From Parasitella parasitica (taxonomy: Eukaryota; Mucoromycota; Mucoromycetes; Mucorales; Mucoraceae): a stretch of DNA of 57,833 nucleotides. Position numbers and translations under genes: made by a program. Positions 1-10,893 of this stretch are shown here, piece by piece. The stretch lies in contig MU619370.1 of the NCBI GenBank assembly GCA_025201805.1, positions 30,172-88,004 on the forward strand, written 5' to 3'. The notes beneath the pieces were generated by a model. It had not been told where the DNA came from and made no database searches. It was given only the letters and a program-made list of their open reading frames with translations. How positions within the stretch are numbered: the stretch's first letter is position 1; every line of letters starts with the position of its first letter.

Positions 1-882
1 ACACAAATAAATTTTGACTTTGGCACTTAGATCATAAAGTACTAGAATATGATACAAGTTCTATAAAGGGTTGCTGTTTTCAGGGCTGCGCCCTTGAATT
101 GAACCAAGAAAAAACCCCTTTGAATCTATTCGGTATAGTCCCACAGTTGTGTTCGTGTCCCGTATTCTCTTATGTGTCCCATTTTCAAGTTGATGTCCCA
201 CTTTCATATTAACGTCCCATTTTCATCTTGTTGTCCCATTTTCGTATTCGTGACCCATTTTTGTAATCGTGTCCCAACTCAATTTGAAAATGACCAAAAT
301 TTATTTTCATTGGCCCAACCTGGTTTCGTCAACTGTAATGAGACACAATCTGGTTCAGTCCTTCCACTGTGGCCCTCCTCTCTTCCAGGCATAAATGGTG
401 CTTTTTTTTTTTTCTTTCCGAACCTCTTTCATGAGAATCACAAAATCGCAAAACAATGCGTAATAAAATAACATACTTTCTTTAACAATTTTGGGTTGGG
501 ACATTTTTACTTGAATAGTTTAATAAGCAGTTTTTTTGTGATCCAGACCTGACAGTCAATTTGTAACCGTAAACTAACTCGCAACTTGATGACTTTTCGT
601 TAAGAGATAATTTTCTTTTTTTTTTAAGCGGAATAGGTACCTATCTTTTTAGGGGAAACGGTAGTTATTAGTAAAGGAGATGGCCAAATTAATCAAGGAA
701 AGATATTCTTTATTACAATAATCTCCAAGATAATGCATGATATTGTATGCTAACATAAAGAACACTGTTCTGATACTGCAAAATCTCTGTCAGCTTGTAT
801 GCAAATTAAAGGATTTATTAATGTTAGGATGATAAGGGTAAATTATAGTGCGTATGTATACTCTATACAAGGTTGTTGTTTG
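1..882. other. Intergenic, AT-rich, with a minisatellite
   Basis: I see no supportable gene. The stretch contains the 19-bp tandem repeat listed separately and several short T runs (401-413, 616-626). It lies downstream of the minus-strand gene that ends at 883, so its right end probably includes that gene's 3' UTR and terminator. Confidence 0.6.
138..289. repeat. Diverged 19-bp tandem repeat, 8 units
   Basis: The anchor GTCCC (once GACCC) occurs at 138, 157, 176, 195, 214, 233, 252 and 271, which is a spacing of exactly 19 bp seven times in a row. The best-kept unit reads GTCCCATTTTC followed by about 8 variable bases. The unit is not a multiple of three, so a coding repeat is unlikely. Spacing has been kept while the bases drifted, which looks like an ageing minisatellite or a phased protein-binding array. 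Confidence 0.85.
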
Positions 883-1560
883 TTATGATCTTCTGCTGTT
901 TACAAGATTTTTGAGTCTGTCTGTGGCACTTGAATCCATGATTGACGACGATGATGTTGCAGTGGACGATGAAGACAAATCAGGACATGCATCAGGCAAT
1001 TTTTTGAACTTTTTCCTTTCAGAAGGCAAAAGCCCACCATGAAATTTTGCACTGGTATCCAAACATTTACATCGCCACAAAATCTGCTCTTTCGACCACA
1101 ACTCTTTCTTTACAGGCTTACCGTCTGGAGAGTCTTTCTCTGGTAATAGTATACTCTGCAAGGACTCCAAGTAATAAAACTCACTGGCGGCTTTTTCGTA
1201 ATCACGGTTTCTGCGCTTGTAACACTGCTCTAATTTTTTCCAATGCTCTTTGGTCCATCTATTTGGATTGCCTTCGTCATATTCGCTGGTAAATGTATCA
1301 GAACGAGACATGCTGCTTGTAATAGCAGATCGTGATGGTGATGCAAACGGAGACGAATCATTGGTATATTTGCGTTTCAAAGACGCAGTAGCAGTTGTAT
1401 TTCCAATCGCATTTGTAGTATTAGCCTCTCGGAGTCGAGAGGGTGACGCATAACTTGATGAGCGTCGCAAAGTTGAAAGTATATTGCTGCTGCGATGCGG
1501 TGATCTAACGCTAGAGGAGTTGAAGGATGATGATCGTGTTGGCGATTTTTGAACTTTCAT
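883..1560 (-). CDS. Uncharacterised Myb/SANT-like small protein
   Basis: Single-exon gene of 225 residues starting at the ATG at 1560. Residues 1-95 are Ser/Arg-rich with many SP and SPSR motifs (TRSSSF, SPSR), typical of a disordered, phosphorylated tail. Residues 101-170 form the only likely folded part: a Trp-containing helix beginning RWTKEHWKKLEQCYKRR, then LWSKEQILWRCKCLD. The W-x5-W spacing and basic helices resemble a Myb/SANT-type or other helical DNA- or chromatin-binding fold. The last 45 residues are Ser-rich. I do not recognise the family with certainty. Being intronless among spliced genes is mildly unusual. The function is unknown; a nuclear or spindle-associated role is only a guess. 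Confidence 0.7.
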   Translation of the reverse strand: MKVQKSPTRSSSFNSSSVRSPHRSSNILSTLRRSSSYASPSRLREANTTNAIGNTTATASLKRKYTNDSSPFASPSRSAITSSMSRSDTFTSEYDEGNPNRWTKEHWKKLEQCYKRRNRDYEKAASEFYYLESLQSILLPEKDSPDGKPVKKELWSKEQILWRCKCLDTSAKFHGGLLPSERKKFKKLPDACPDLSSSSTATSSSSIMDSSATDRLKNLVNSRRS

Positions 1561-1715
1561 GATGCGTCAAGTATGAAGACAAGAAGAAGAGAAAAGAAAG
1601 AGAAAAGGAAGAAGAGCGAAAATTAAGGCACAGTGTTTATCAATCGTGACGCCGTTACTCCATTCAGGATTCGGAAACTATCATTTTTATTACTTGGCAT
1701 CCATGTTAAAAAGCT

Positions 1716-3134
1716 CTAAGGTCTCGTATTTTCGTGAGGATCAACTTGCTGGTCATCATCAAATGGATTTCTTCTTTCCTGGGAATTATCAGTAGGTGGT
1801 GGCAAATGCTGAGCAGGGGAAAATTGTTGCAACCAATAATGAGACATTGGATGATTGGGCGTAAATCCAAATAGCTCGTGCTGATTGTTGCTATGACGAG
1901 AACTGCCAAAATTATGATGCTGGTGCTGTGTGAAATAAAGAGGAACCCACATTGAAGGCAAGGGCGCAGTATTATCCCTATGATACTGATCTACAGTTGA
2001 TGAACTGCTGCTGCTTCCTTCTTCCCTTAAGCCTCTGATTTGAGTTACAATGGCTTGTTCATATTTAGGAGGCGTTGGATATGGCGACAAATATGAAGGC
2101 AATGGTTCGTTATTGGATGAGGAAGCAGTAGAGGATCGTCCTGACTGCGTTGATGGCTGATTTGTGTATGGTTGCAAATGTGGATGTCGAATTGCTGCCA
2201 TGTCTGGAGGTATCGATGAAAACGACGGTGGGGCAGAGCTAGGTATTGACGAAATTGAGTTGGAAGTGTCTGATTGCTGCTGTTGTTGCTGTCGCTGTGA
2301 TCTGCCTCTTCTTTTACCCGTAACTACTGCTGTTGCTGCTGTAAGTAATAAACGCTCTTTGTTGAATGGCCACCATCCCCTCTTTATAAACAGCCGTGTT
2401 ATCCAACAAATGGCAACTAGCGATACTAGAGAACAAACCACAGTTAATGCAATAGCAGAGGGATTATGAAATTTGTCATGGTGGTAATGGTGCCTGGCGC
2501 CAGCCTCAGATGCATCGTTGCTATTTATTGTTTTATTATTTGAATCGACGGACGGTTGTGAACTGCCAGCGTTCCCGGTCGGTTGAGGTGGTACAGGTAC
2601 TGGTGGTGGTGAACCATTACTAGCGATCAGTGTACAGGTGTTGGGATTGCATGTCAAATTGTGCCACGCATAGGTGACAGAGGGGCCAGCACTTTTGCGA
2701 TACTGATAGCACTCTGTACTTGTTGCACAATAGTCTAAACAAGATGTACATGGCTTAGTGTACGTTTCTATTTCTCAAGAGCATTTTTTATATACCAAAA
2801 TGCCATACTCACTTCCATTATTATCATTTTCACTTGAGAGGCAGTAATCGTACCAATTGTATAAATTTGTTGTGCCAAATTGAGTGGCATTGCAGTTGCT
2901 GCTTGTATTTATACTGGTACCGATATTTTTACTGAGGATACAAAAGCTTTGAAGACACATTGCACAATATTTGCAAATTCCATTCTGATCGCAATGCTGG
3001 CCTGATATAAACGCACAATCGTCATCATCATCAGCATCAGCATCGGCATCGTAGCTATTGTCGGCTTGCTGCTGTTTTGTTGTTAGGATGGCATTTGATA
3101 AAATGAGTGTAATGAATGTGAGCTTGGTTGGCAT
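1716..3134 (-). CDS. Cys-rich single-pass membrane protein with PPxY tail
   Basis: Two exons, 3134-2813 and 2767-1716, with a 45-nt intron (2768-2812, GTGAGT...ATAG); together 457 residues. The order is: a signal peptide (residues 1-19), an acidic Asp run, a Cys-rich ectodomain up to about residue 165 with repeated C-x2-C pairs (CKYCAMC, CTSCLDYC), a Pro-rich stalk, one membrane helix (IALTVVCSLVSLVAICWITRLF), and a basic Gln/Ser/Pro-rich cytoplasmic tail. The tail holds PTPPKYEQ, a PPxY motif of the kind bound by WW domains of Nedd4/Rsp5 ubiquitin ligases. It is plausibly a cell-surface sensor or cargo receptor whose turnover is controlled by ubiquitin. No catalytic domain is seen and the family is not recognised. 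The ATG is preceded directly by 36 A residues on the coding strand. Confidence 0.8.
2768..2812 (-). other. 45-nt intron
   Basis: Donor GTGAGTATGG and acceptor GAAATAG. Removal joins the signal-peptide exon to the rest of the ectodomain in frame, giving GKTYTKPCTSC across the junction and keeping the Cys-rich pattern. Without splicing the first exon ends at a stop soon after the donor. Confidence 0.85.
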
Positions 3135-3754
3135 TTTTTTTTTTTTTTTTTTTTTTTTTTAGAGAAGAAAAAAAGGGAAAAGGGCTTATCATGCAAGATG
3201 AGGGAACTGCCGTCTTAAACTCATAGTATACAGTGATTTAGATAGATATGGCAAATATGATCTGCACACATAATGGCGCTGATTTATTTGTTTTAAAAAG
3301 CAGTTAGTTTCACAAGATAGAGGTCCAGATGACAATGTGATCAGTATTGATCTGTATGATTTGTTGAATTATAGACAGGAGACTATGTATGTATGTATAT
3401 AATACGACAATGATTAAAAAAAAAACTAGTTACAAGATTGTTATTAAAAAAAAAAAGAGAACAAAAAGAGGAGAGAGAGAAAAGAGGCAGAAACAGAGAT
3501 ATTCAGGGCAAATTAGTCTGTAGTAATGAAATAAGAAAGAAACAAGGAGAGAAGTGAGTGAGGGATGTATGCGATATATTAAGGAGATATATAGGAAAGG
3601 AGAAGGGAAAGGGGGAGGGAATAATCTTCTTTTTTTTTTGTTTTTTTAAAAGGTATACATCTTTTCCATGGCTTGACGCTGGAGTACACCGTGTTGAAAT
3701 CTATAAATGAAATTGTCAATAAAGTGACTCAAACCAACACAAAAGAAAAACAGC
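3135..3754. promoter_or_regulatory. Promoter interval with purine-rich tract
   Basis: Lies between the 3' end of the bHLH gene and the start of the membrane-protein gene, both on the minus strand. It contains a 37-nt T run (3134-3170, A on the coding strand, touching the ATG) and a strongly GA-rich stretch at about 3455-3620. It probably holds the promoter and 5' UTR of the downstream gene plus the 3' UTR of the bHLH gene. No specific factor site can be assigned. Confidence 0.5.
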
Positions 3755-5176
3755 TCACTTTTTTAACGATTCGTTCTCTTGTAAAAGTCTCTCGACTTCA
3801 GATAAAAGCTCAGTTTGCATGCCCTTCAAATGCTGAAGTTGCTGAACAGCTATTAATTTTACATGTTAGGCAAATTTACAAGAGAGAAAAAGACAATATT
3901 GCTTACTGCGAGTCAATAAGGCAGCTTTGCTCATCTTCTTGTTATTACAACCAGGTAAGTGCTTTCTTAATTCATCAAAGCCATCCTTAATCTGAGCACG
4001 TCTTTTTTGCTCTGACTGAATATGGATTTGACGACGCATCTCAGCGTTAGATGCATTGCCATTGAAGCTGTAGAGGGTGCTCATGTTAGTATAGAGTCAA
4101 TATTACATTTATGGATACTAACTCTTCTGATTTATATTCATTGTCTTCTTCGTCAAAATCATCATCAGAGTCTTCTCTTGGTTCTTGAACAGTGTTTGTT
4201 TTTTTTCTTTTATTCTGATGCTTTGGTTCTTGCGGAGACGAAGCATCATCTTGTTGTTGGACATTGTTACTAATTCTTTTACGTTTATTACGCTTATTTT
4301 CCATCTTCTTTTCATAAGTCTCTTTTGAATACTCTAAAAACTCGGTATGGTAAAACTCCATTGGAACCGAGTTAGCACGAGTAATCATTTCTTTCACACG
4401 AGCAGTAGTAGGGTTATTGAATCTCCCATTACTGCTAGTAGTAGTAGAGTTTATGGCGTTGTTGTTATTAATAGCAGCGGCGATCGATTTATTGTTGCTA
4501 GAAGTAATTGTAGATGTTGAAGAAGAGGAGGACGGAATAAGCGGGTTGATTAGCTCAGTATCAATGGCGTGCGAGGTCAATATTTGGCCGTTATTAAATG
4601 AAATACTGCTGCTACTGATAGACGTTGATGGCAGTGGAGGAGAGGGTGTGGGTGGAGATGACGATGAGATTGATTCGGGGCTGTTTGGTTGTCTAATAGC
4701 AGTAACAGCAGCTACAGCAGCAGCGGCAGTTGTTGTAGGATCATTGAAATAGCCCAAACGAGACATTTGATGTTGAGGATACTCTGGAACAGAAGGGAAT
4801 CCAATAGGCATTGGTTGAAAAGCATAGGCTATTGTAAATTAAATGTCGTGAAGAAAAATTGTGATATTTAGTAATCTAGTTACAACATGCCATTTTCATC
4901 GATCAAGTATCAAGTAGAAGCAGATAGTAAAATCAAAAACTCCTTATTCCAACTCAACCAATAAAAGCAGCAAGCTTAAATGCAAAAATTACCTGGATAC
5001 GATGTATATTGATGATGTGAGTTGTCCTCAAATGATGTTACTGGAGATGTGGAAGAATTATTGTTATTCGAGCTGTTTTTTTGAACTAATCCAGGGTTAA
5101 TGTTGACCATCATACTTCCATCAGAATAATCATAGTGATTTGTTGCTGTCGAATTGGATAACATGATTTCGCTCAT
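3755..5176 (-). CDS. bHLH-leucine zipper transcription factor, MLX/MAX-like
   Basis: Four exons: 5176-4993, 4828-4123, 4067-3907, 3849-3755 (381 residues). Introns are 164, 55 and 57 nt; the second has a perfect TACTAAC branch site. Splicing joins AEMRRQIHIQSEQKRR to the helix-loop-helix and then to TVQQLQHLKGMQTELLSEVE, so the bHLH-zipper sits at the extreme C-terminus, about residues 305-381. The basic region has the H-x3-E-x3-R pattern of E-box (CACGTG) binders and most resembles MLX/MAX. The N-terminal 300 residues are Ser/Asn/Ala-rich and disordered, with an acidic, Lys/Arg-containing stretch just before the bHLH. It should act in the nucleus as a dimer; partners are unknown. The start was chosen at MSEIMLSN because upstream codons are low-complexity and T-rich. 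Confidence 0.88.
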
Positions 5177-6878
5177 TGTATGCTGTGTTAAATAGAAAGG
5201 ATTGGTGTGGGATTGATTTAAAAATGAGAGTAGATTTGTCAAGAAAAGGAAGGGATTTAAAGAGTTTTTTGACGATAAAAAAACAAGTAAAAAATTGTTC
5301 GAAGTGAAAGGAAAATAAAGAAAAGAAAAAGCTAAAAATGTAGAAAATATTTTATATTTATAAAAACAGGGATCCAAATGTTACTCTTGCAAGAACTGTT
5401 TTTTTTTAATTACAAGTACAACAGTAGTGTAATCCGAAAAAGGCTGGTTTAAAGAGCCGAAGTAGTAGAAAGGAGTAAATAGACGCTCATCATAATGATT
5501 CTACTATTAAAGACATATTATTTTCGCTCTACATGGCATTGTCAAGCTTTATACAAACAGTAACAGTGCACTGCTTCTAAAACAATATTGTATTTGTTGT
5601 TATTCTTGAAGCATTGATAAAAAAAGCAAGAATTTCTGGCTCTAGATTTTCATGCACTATGTTTTTCATTATATTTGGATCTGTTTTTTTTTCGTGTCTT
5701 TTAAATATTGACACAATCTTACACGTTCCGCATCGAATACACATATAATGGTATGGTGTTATATCAAAAATATTATAAAAATATACAGCGATTGTTTTAT
5801 ATATGATGTGTATGAAACAAGAGGGTTTAGCAAAGCAATTTAATTGTTACACATCATTACTCCTTTTTTCATTCAGTTGCTAAATGATGAGATATCCCTG
5901 ATGTCTGTACATGTAAAGTTAGAATTCGCCATTTGATGCCTACTTCTTATTGACAGATGTAAGAATGAGTGAATTGACTCATCCTAACAGCATTGTTCAA
6001 TTAAGAGCGTGTAGTCATTTATATTGCGACACAAATTTGGAAACGTGGAAGATACAATGTACTACTCTACTGTAGTAGACAAATACATTGAAGTACAGAC
6101 ATTTTGTGTAAAAGAACTATATAAAAGCCAAGCGCCTATAAATAAACCTCATTTTTCATCGTTACAACAATTAACGCCAAACTATTTACTGATTTTTTTT
6201 GTTTTTTTTGTTACTATTTGTTTCTTTTGTGGCGACCATCTCACTACTGTTGTTGTGTAATATCGACTACGCTTACCGGCAAACGCAAGAAAAAGGGAGA
6301 AGCTAGGCAACTATAGTTCTCGTTTTGTCTCATGCATCGTCTTGCTCCTTTTTTTTTTTCTATCCTATTCGTTTTTTTTTTAATGATTTTCGGCACCAAA
6401 TCAGAAATTCAAACAGTTTCATCTTTGGGATTTTTTTAAGGAGTGATACGTCTAATTATTTAAATGTATAATACACGTGCTTGCAACAGATTTACGCAAG
6501 TCTTATAGTTCAAGGAGCCCATTTCTCACGTTAGTATTGTGGTATAATAGCTTGGAAATCCATGCGAGAAGTGATTTGCTTTGCAAGTTGGCCTTTTGAG
6601 CAAAACGGGCTCCGCTGATAAAAAAAAACCAGCATTTGAGTGTTTCATACAGCAACTCATGCTCAAGTCAAGAGATTTGGAGTATGTGTCTTTTGTGTAG
6701 TTAGTATATACAGGAAGGCTTGAAGTGACATCACAATACACTCATAGTGTTAGCATTGTCCATGGATAATACCGTTTTTTTCTTGTGTTGTCGAGTGATT
6801 TGCATTATATTTTATATTTCCCGACTGTTTAATCTCTAACCTTTTCTTTCTCTTCTTTCAATTACAATAACAAATCAG
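5177..6878. promoter_or_regulatory. Divergent intergenic region between bHLH and coiled-coil genes
   Basis: About 1.7 kb separates the start of the bHLH gene (minus) from that of the coiled-coil gene (plus), so it should hold both promoters. One palindromic E-box CACGTG lies at 6474-6479, the sequence class the adjacent bHLH factor is expected to bind; this is suggestive only, since one 6-mer is expected by chance over a few kb. Pyrimidine-rich DNA (6838-6862) precedes the ATG at 6879. No further gene is seen. Confidence 0.45.
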
Positions 6879-9800
6879 ATGGGGCTAAAGAAGATATTCT
6901 CGACAAAAGACAAAAAAGACAAAAAAGACAAAAAAGACAAAAAAGACAAGGATAGCACCAGTTTGAAATCTGAAAAGAGTGCTCGGCGTGAATCACCAAA
7001 TACGCTCTCAAGAGCTTTCAGCAATTGGAGTAATCAACAGAAAGAGAGAAGCAAGCTGAAGCACTTGAGCCTGGGGAGCAATCGTTCCATCAGCAGCCAT
7101 AACTTGTCGGCACACGATGCCAAGCGTCTTTCTGAGCCGGTTGTCCCATCCCCATCGCTGTCCCATCAGCTGCCATTGACAAGAGGAAACAAGGTTACTC
7201 AAAACTACGACCAGCAACAAAAGACCCGCCAAACGAAAACAAATCCGTTCGCCGTTACCTCTCCAATCACTCCCTCAGACTCAATGAGAGATGTCAACAA
7301 TGTAGTCAACGTCCTAAGAAATTCAATGTCTTCTGCAGCTTCTTTGTCCACCTTTGCTTCGGCCACTGATGAAGAGAAACACACTCAATACAATACGTCA
7401 CACGAAACATTGGATTCACCAACTCCTGCTGCTGCCAAACAAAAAGATGGCACAAACCCTTTCCTTCAGAGTCATGATCCCAAGTCGGCTGCTGCAGTGC
7501 CACAGAAAAGACAGAGCCAAGTTTCCTTCCCTCTACCAATGAAATTTGACAACGACTCCAACAAGTACGAGCTCTCAGAAGACGAGTATCACGCTATGGA
7601 GCACGGCAATACTGATGCACCAATAACCCCCCCTGAATCTGCTCAATTTGAAACACGTAGCCAAGGTAATTACAATTAAATGTATGTAAAGCGAGCCTAC
7701 ATTTTAACTGGGCGTTAGTTGATAATGAGTCACTCTATGCAGCGCTGCTTGCAATTCAACAACAATTGGATGCAGTGAATCCAAACAATGCAGTGGATAT
7801 TCAAAAACGCCTTGGTGGCGTAAATCAGCTATTGGCAAAAGCACTGGATAACAGTAATCAACTAGAAATACGTCTGAAGTCTGTCATTGACACCTCCAAG
7901 CAAACCATCATAGCCATCGACGAGGAAAATAACCTTCTCAAAACAGCGGATGAAACTACCAAAGCGGAACTTGTGCACATCAAACAGCAGCACCAAGAAA
8001 TAAAAGAGAAACATCAGGACCAATTGAGGATATACCAAGGATTAAAAGATCAGCATGACGGCGTCGTCCAGGAGAACAAAGAGTTACTACAGAAAACACA
8101 GCAATTGCATGCTCAATTAGATCAACATATCGCCACTCGTAAAAACATCTCCTTTTTACTAAATGACGGTAAATCAGCCGAGGGTGAGGGTAATGATCAG
8201 GAGGGGGAGGAGACTAATTTACACGGTCAATTGAAGAAGATAATTGCATTATCAGCCTCGAGCCAGCTGCTAAATAAACAACTTGATGGAAAATTGCAAG
8301 CTGCTACAACGCAGCATACGCAAGAAATACAAGTCTTGAAGCAGACCTTTGAAGCTGAAAAGCAGCAGCATTTGGAGTCTAGAAAGCAAGATTTGGCTGC
8401 GTTAGAAACTGCAAAGGATCAGCAATTGGAGGTGAAGCAGCAGGAACTAGTAGCTCTTCAGATAAAACTAGAGAATGAAAAGGCTCAGGAATTGGAATTT
8501 AAAAATCAAGAATTAGAAGCTTTACAGATCAAAATGGACACCGATGCCAAGACTTTGCAAAGTGTTCACCAAGCTGAGATATATGCCCTGGAACAGGAAC
8601 AAAAGGAAAAGATTGATAATCTGGTTACACATCTCAAAACAGAATCAGATCAACATGCAGCCGCATTAGGGAAAAATCATCAAACTGAAATGCTAGAATT
8701 ACAAGCCAAATTAGAGCTTAAGCAGCAACAAAGAGAAGAGAGCCTTCAAGAAGGGCATCAGCAGGAAATGCAAGAATTAAAGGCCAAAGCAGAGAACGAC
8801 ATCACAGCACTGGAACAGCAATATCAATTAAAAATGCAATCCCTGGAAGCCAAGTACACCTACTTGATCACGGAAACATCTAACAGCATTAAAGAAGAAC
8901 AAGAAAAATGGCAACTAAGAGAGTCAGAATTGCTAAATCGAATTGAATGCCTAGAGGAGTCCAGTAACAAGAACAAGCTGGAACTGGAGTCCTGCACTGT
9001 GCACATGAACGAATTGGAAGAGGAAAACAGTCGGTTCCTGAGCCAAATTGATATCTTAAATAGCAATACTTCGGACCATGTTCAAAAGGTAGCCCATGAA
9101 AATGTTGGTTTCAAACAAGAATTGGAAAGGATGCAGAAAGAGCACCAGGATATAGAAATGCAACATGCAATGATGACAAAGGCCCTGGAATCTACAAAAG
9201 AGGAAAATCTCGGGTTACAATCAACTGTGAACGAGACACAACAACAACTTTTAGAACTCCAGTCTTCGAAAGAAGCTTCTGAAAAGGTGCTAAAAGAACG
9301 CATTCATATGATAAATGAGCAATCTACTCAATCGCTTGTTGAAGCGCAACAACAAAAAGAGAAAAAAGCTCTAGAATGCCAGCAGTTGAAAGATCAACTG
9401 GCCGAAATGGAACAAGTGTCAAGAGAAGCAGCGAAATCAGTAATAAATGAAAATGAACGGCTTGAGAATTGCCTTCATCAGATGGAGGCAAGCTCTCAAT
9501 TAGCGATTCATGAAAACTTAGCGCTGAACGAACAAGTTGAAATACTAAGTAAAAATACGGCTAGAAGGACAATTGTAGCAGAGAATCAGCAACTTAAGAA
9601 TGAACTCAAGATGATGAACAGTATTCGACAAGAGAATGTAAATTTGAGCGAGCTGGTTGAATGTTTGCAAGCAAAAGTGAAGGAACTGTCCATGGACGGG
9701 GGAAAAGCTATTTCGGGAGCCCATAGCAACAAAGACAATAGTAGCCAGCAAGAAGAATTGATGCTTATGCATACAAGAGCACAGCTTGGCTTGATTGAGT

Positions 9801-9949
9801 ATCTGGAAGGGGAAGATGATGTACTGTTAGCCATGTCTAAATTTAAAAAGCAATTAGAAGCCGAAATGAGAGGATTTGGGTCAACGATCAAAAAACAGGA
9901 TCTTGGCTTTATTTCTTCGGTGTCAAATTCCACCAAACACATGCGTTAA
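6879..9949 (+). CDS. Large coiled-coil protein with N-terminal NPF motifs
   Basis: Two exons, 6879-7665 and 7719-9949, with a 53-nt intron (7666-7718); 1005 residues. The N-terminus has a basic-acidic repeat (KKDKKDKKDKKD, residues 11-24, encoded by a 9-bp DNA repeat) followed by about 230 Ser-rich disordered residues. These contain two NPF tripeptides (residues 122-124 and 193-195, both preceded by Thr), the classic ligand of EH domains in endocytic proteins. From about residue 275 to 960 it is an almost unbroken Gln/Glu/Lys/Leu-rich coiled coil. No enzyme domain is present. It is likely a cytoplasmic scaffold or tether; the NPF motifs hint at endocytosis or septal trafficking, but this is inference. 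The family is not recognised. Confidence 0.82.
7666..7718 (+). other. 53-nt intron
   Basis: Donor GTAATT after CAAG, branch-like TTAAC, acceptor GCGTTAG. Removal fuses SQ to VDNESLYAALLAIQ in frame and links the NPF-containing head to the coiled-coil rod; the unspliced frame stops after four codons. Confidence 0.85.
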
Positions 9950-10737
9950 AGTGAGATGATAATCACATGTAATTTAATATATAAATAACAATAAAAGGGT
10001 GCAACCCATAATTAAAACAAGGGGTTTATTCTGTCGATTATGTGCATGCAAGTATTATCATATCATCATCAAATATTAGAACAGCCTAAATGTATTTATA
10101 TCGACAGAGGGAGTTTATGTATCTCTATATATATATCTATACATGTCGATGAACAATCAATATAATGCACACGTGTATGAAATCACTCAAAATCATGGTA
10201 GATCAGCTTTCATTGTAACATTATATGAATAGAAGCTTAATTTCATATTATTCCAAAAAGTTCTTAGTCTGAGATAAACATTTGTTTTCTTTTCTATGTC
10301 ATTTGAAGTGTCAATATGTGTATTTGAGACTTCAACAAATTGACTATACATAGGCTTTATGCGAGTTTATTTTATGCTCAGGCTTTTTTCGCAACTATCG
10401 TGGCATGTAAACTTGACCTGACTTCATGTGTTCATGTCAAAATATCTGTAGTATCACAGCGGAATCTGCAATGGGTTTCATTCGGAACGTCAAATCGGAT
10501 AAGGCAAAAATCGAGGGGGTTTTTTTTTTTTTCAAAGAAGAGAGATAAACGCTTCAAAACCCTGCCAAAAACAACAACGCAACACGATTAACAATGATGA
10601 AAACGATAAGCCGGATTTGCCTTGTTCGGTCAACCTATAATCATTTAAATACAACTTGATTTCTGTTACAATTTAATTTTTCCTTTCTGTTTTCTCTTCT
10701 CTTCAAATACATCCTTGGAAAAAAAAAAAAATACAAA
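9950..10737. promoter_or_regulatory. Intergenic; 3' UTR of rod gene and promoter of small gene
   Basis: AT-rich with no gene seen. The pyrimidine-rich tract at 10675-10710 followed by A13 (10719-10731) immediately before the ATG at 10738 has the layout of a fungal 5' leader and favours real expression of the small gene. Confidence 0.45.
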
Positions 10738-10893
10738 ATGCACCCAATTACCCAAGTTTCTACTGCTACCGCCGCTTACTGGTGTAAGGTATGTGGATCA
10801 AAAGTCCATATGACAAGTAAGTTTCTAGTAAAAGGGTCAAGGGCATAATACTAATTTTGCACATTTCTGATAGTGCATTGTCCAGTTGCCTAA
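10738..10893 (+). CDS. 32-residue CCHC zinc-knuckle microprotein candidate
   Basis: Two exons, 10738-10816 and 10874-10893, split by a 57-nt intron with a perfect GTAAGT donor, an ACTAAT branch site and a GATAG acceptor. Splicing gives 32 residues. The second half contains WCKVCGSKVHMTMHCP: Cys16, Cys19, His24 and Cys29 in exact C-x2-C-x4-H-x4-C spacing, the CCHC zinc-knuckle signature, with the usual Gly after the second Cys and Pro after the last. The last ligand is supplied by exon 2, so the intron interrupts the knuckle. Zinc knuckles bind single-stranded RNA/DNA or proteins; a one-knuckle protein would bind weakly or act as an adaptor. The leader (pyrimidine tract plus A-run) looks like that of an expressed gene. 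It could also be a fragment of a longer gene or a non-coding transcript. Confidence 0.55.

Noticed and set aside
6526-6741. 71-codon minus-strand frame in the divergent promoter
   Set aside because: No recognisable features, no leader, compositionally random.
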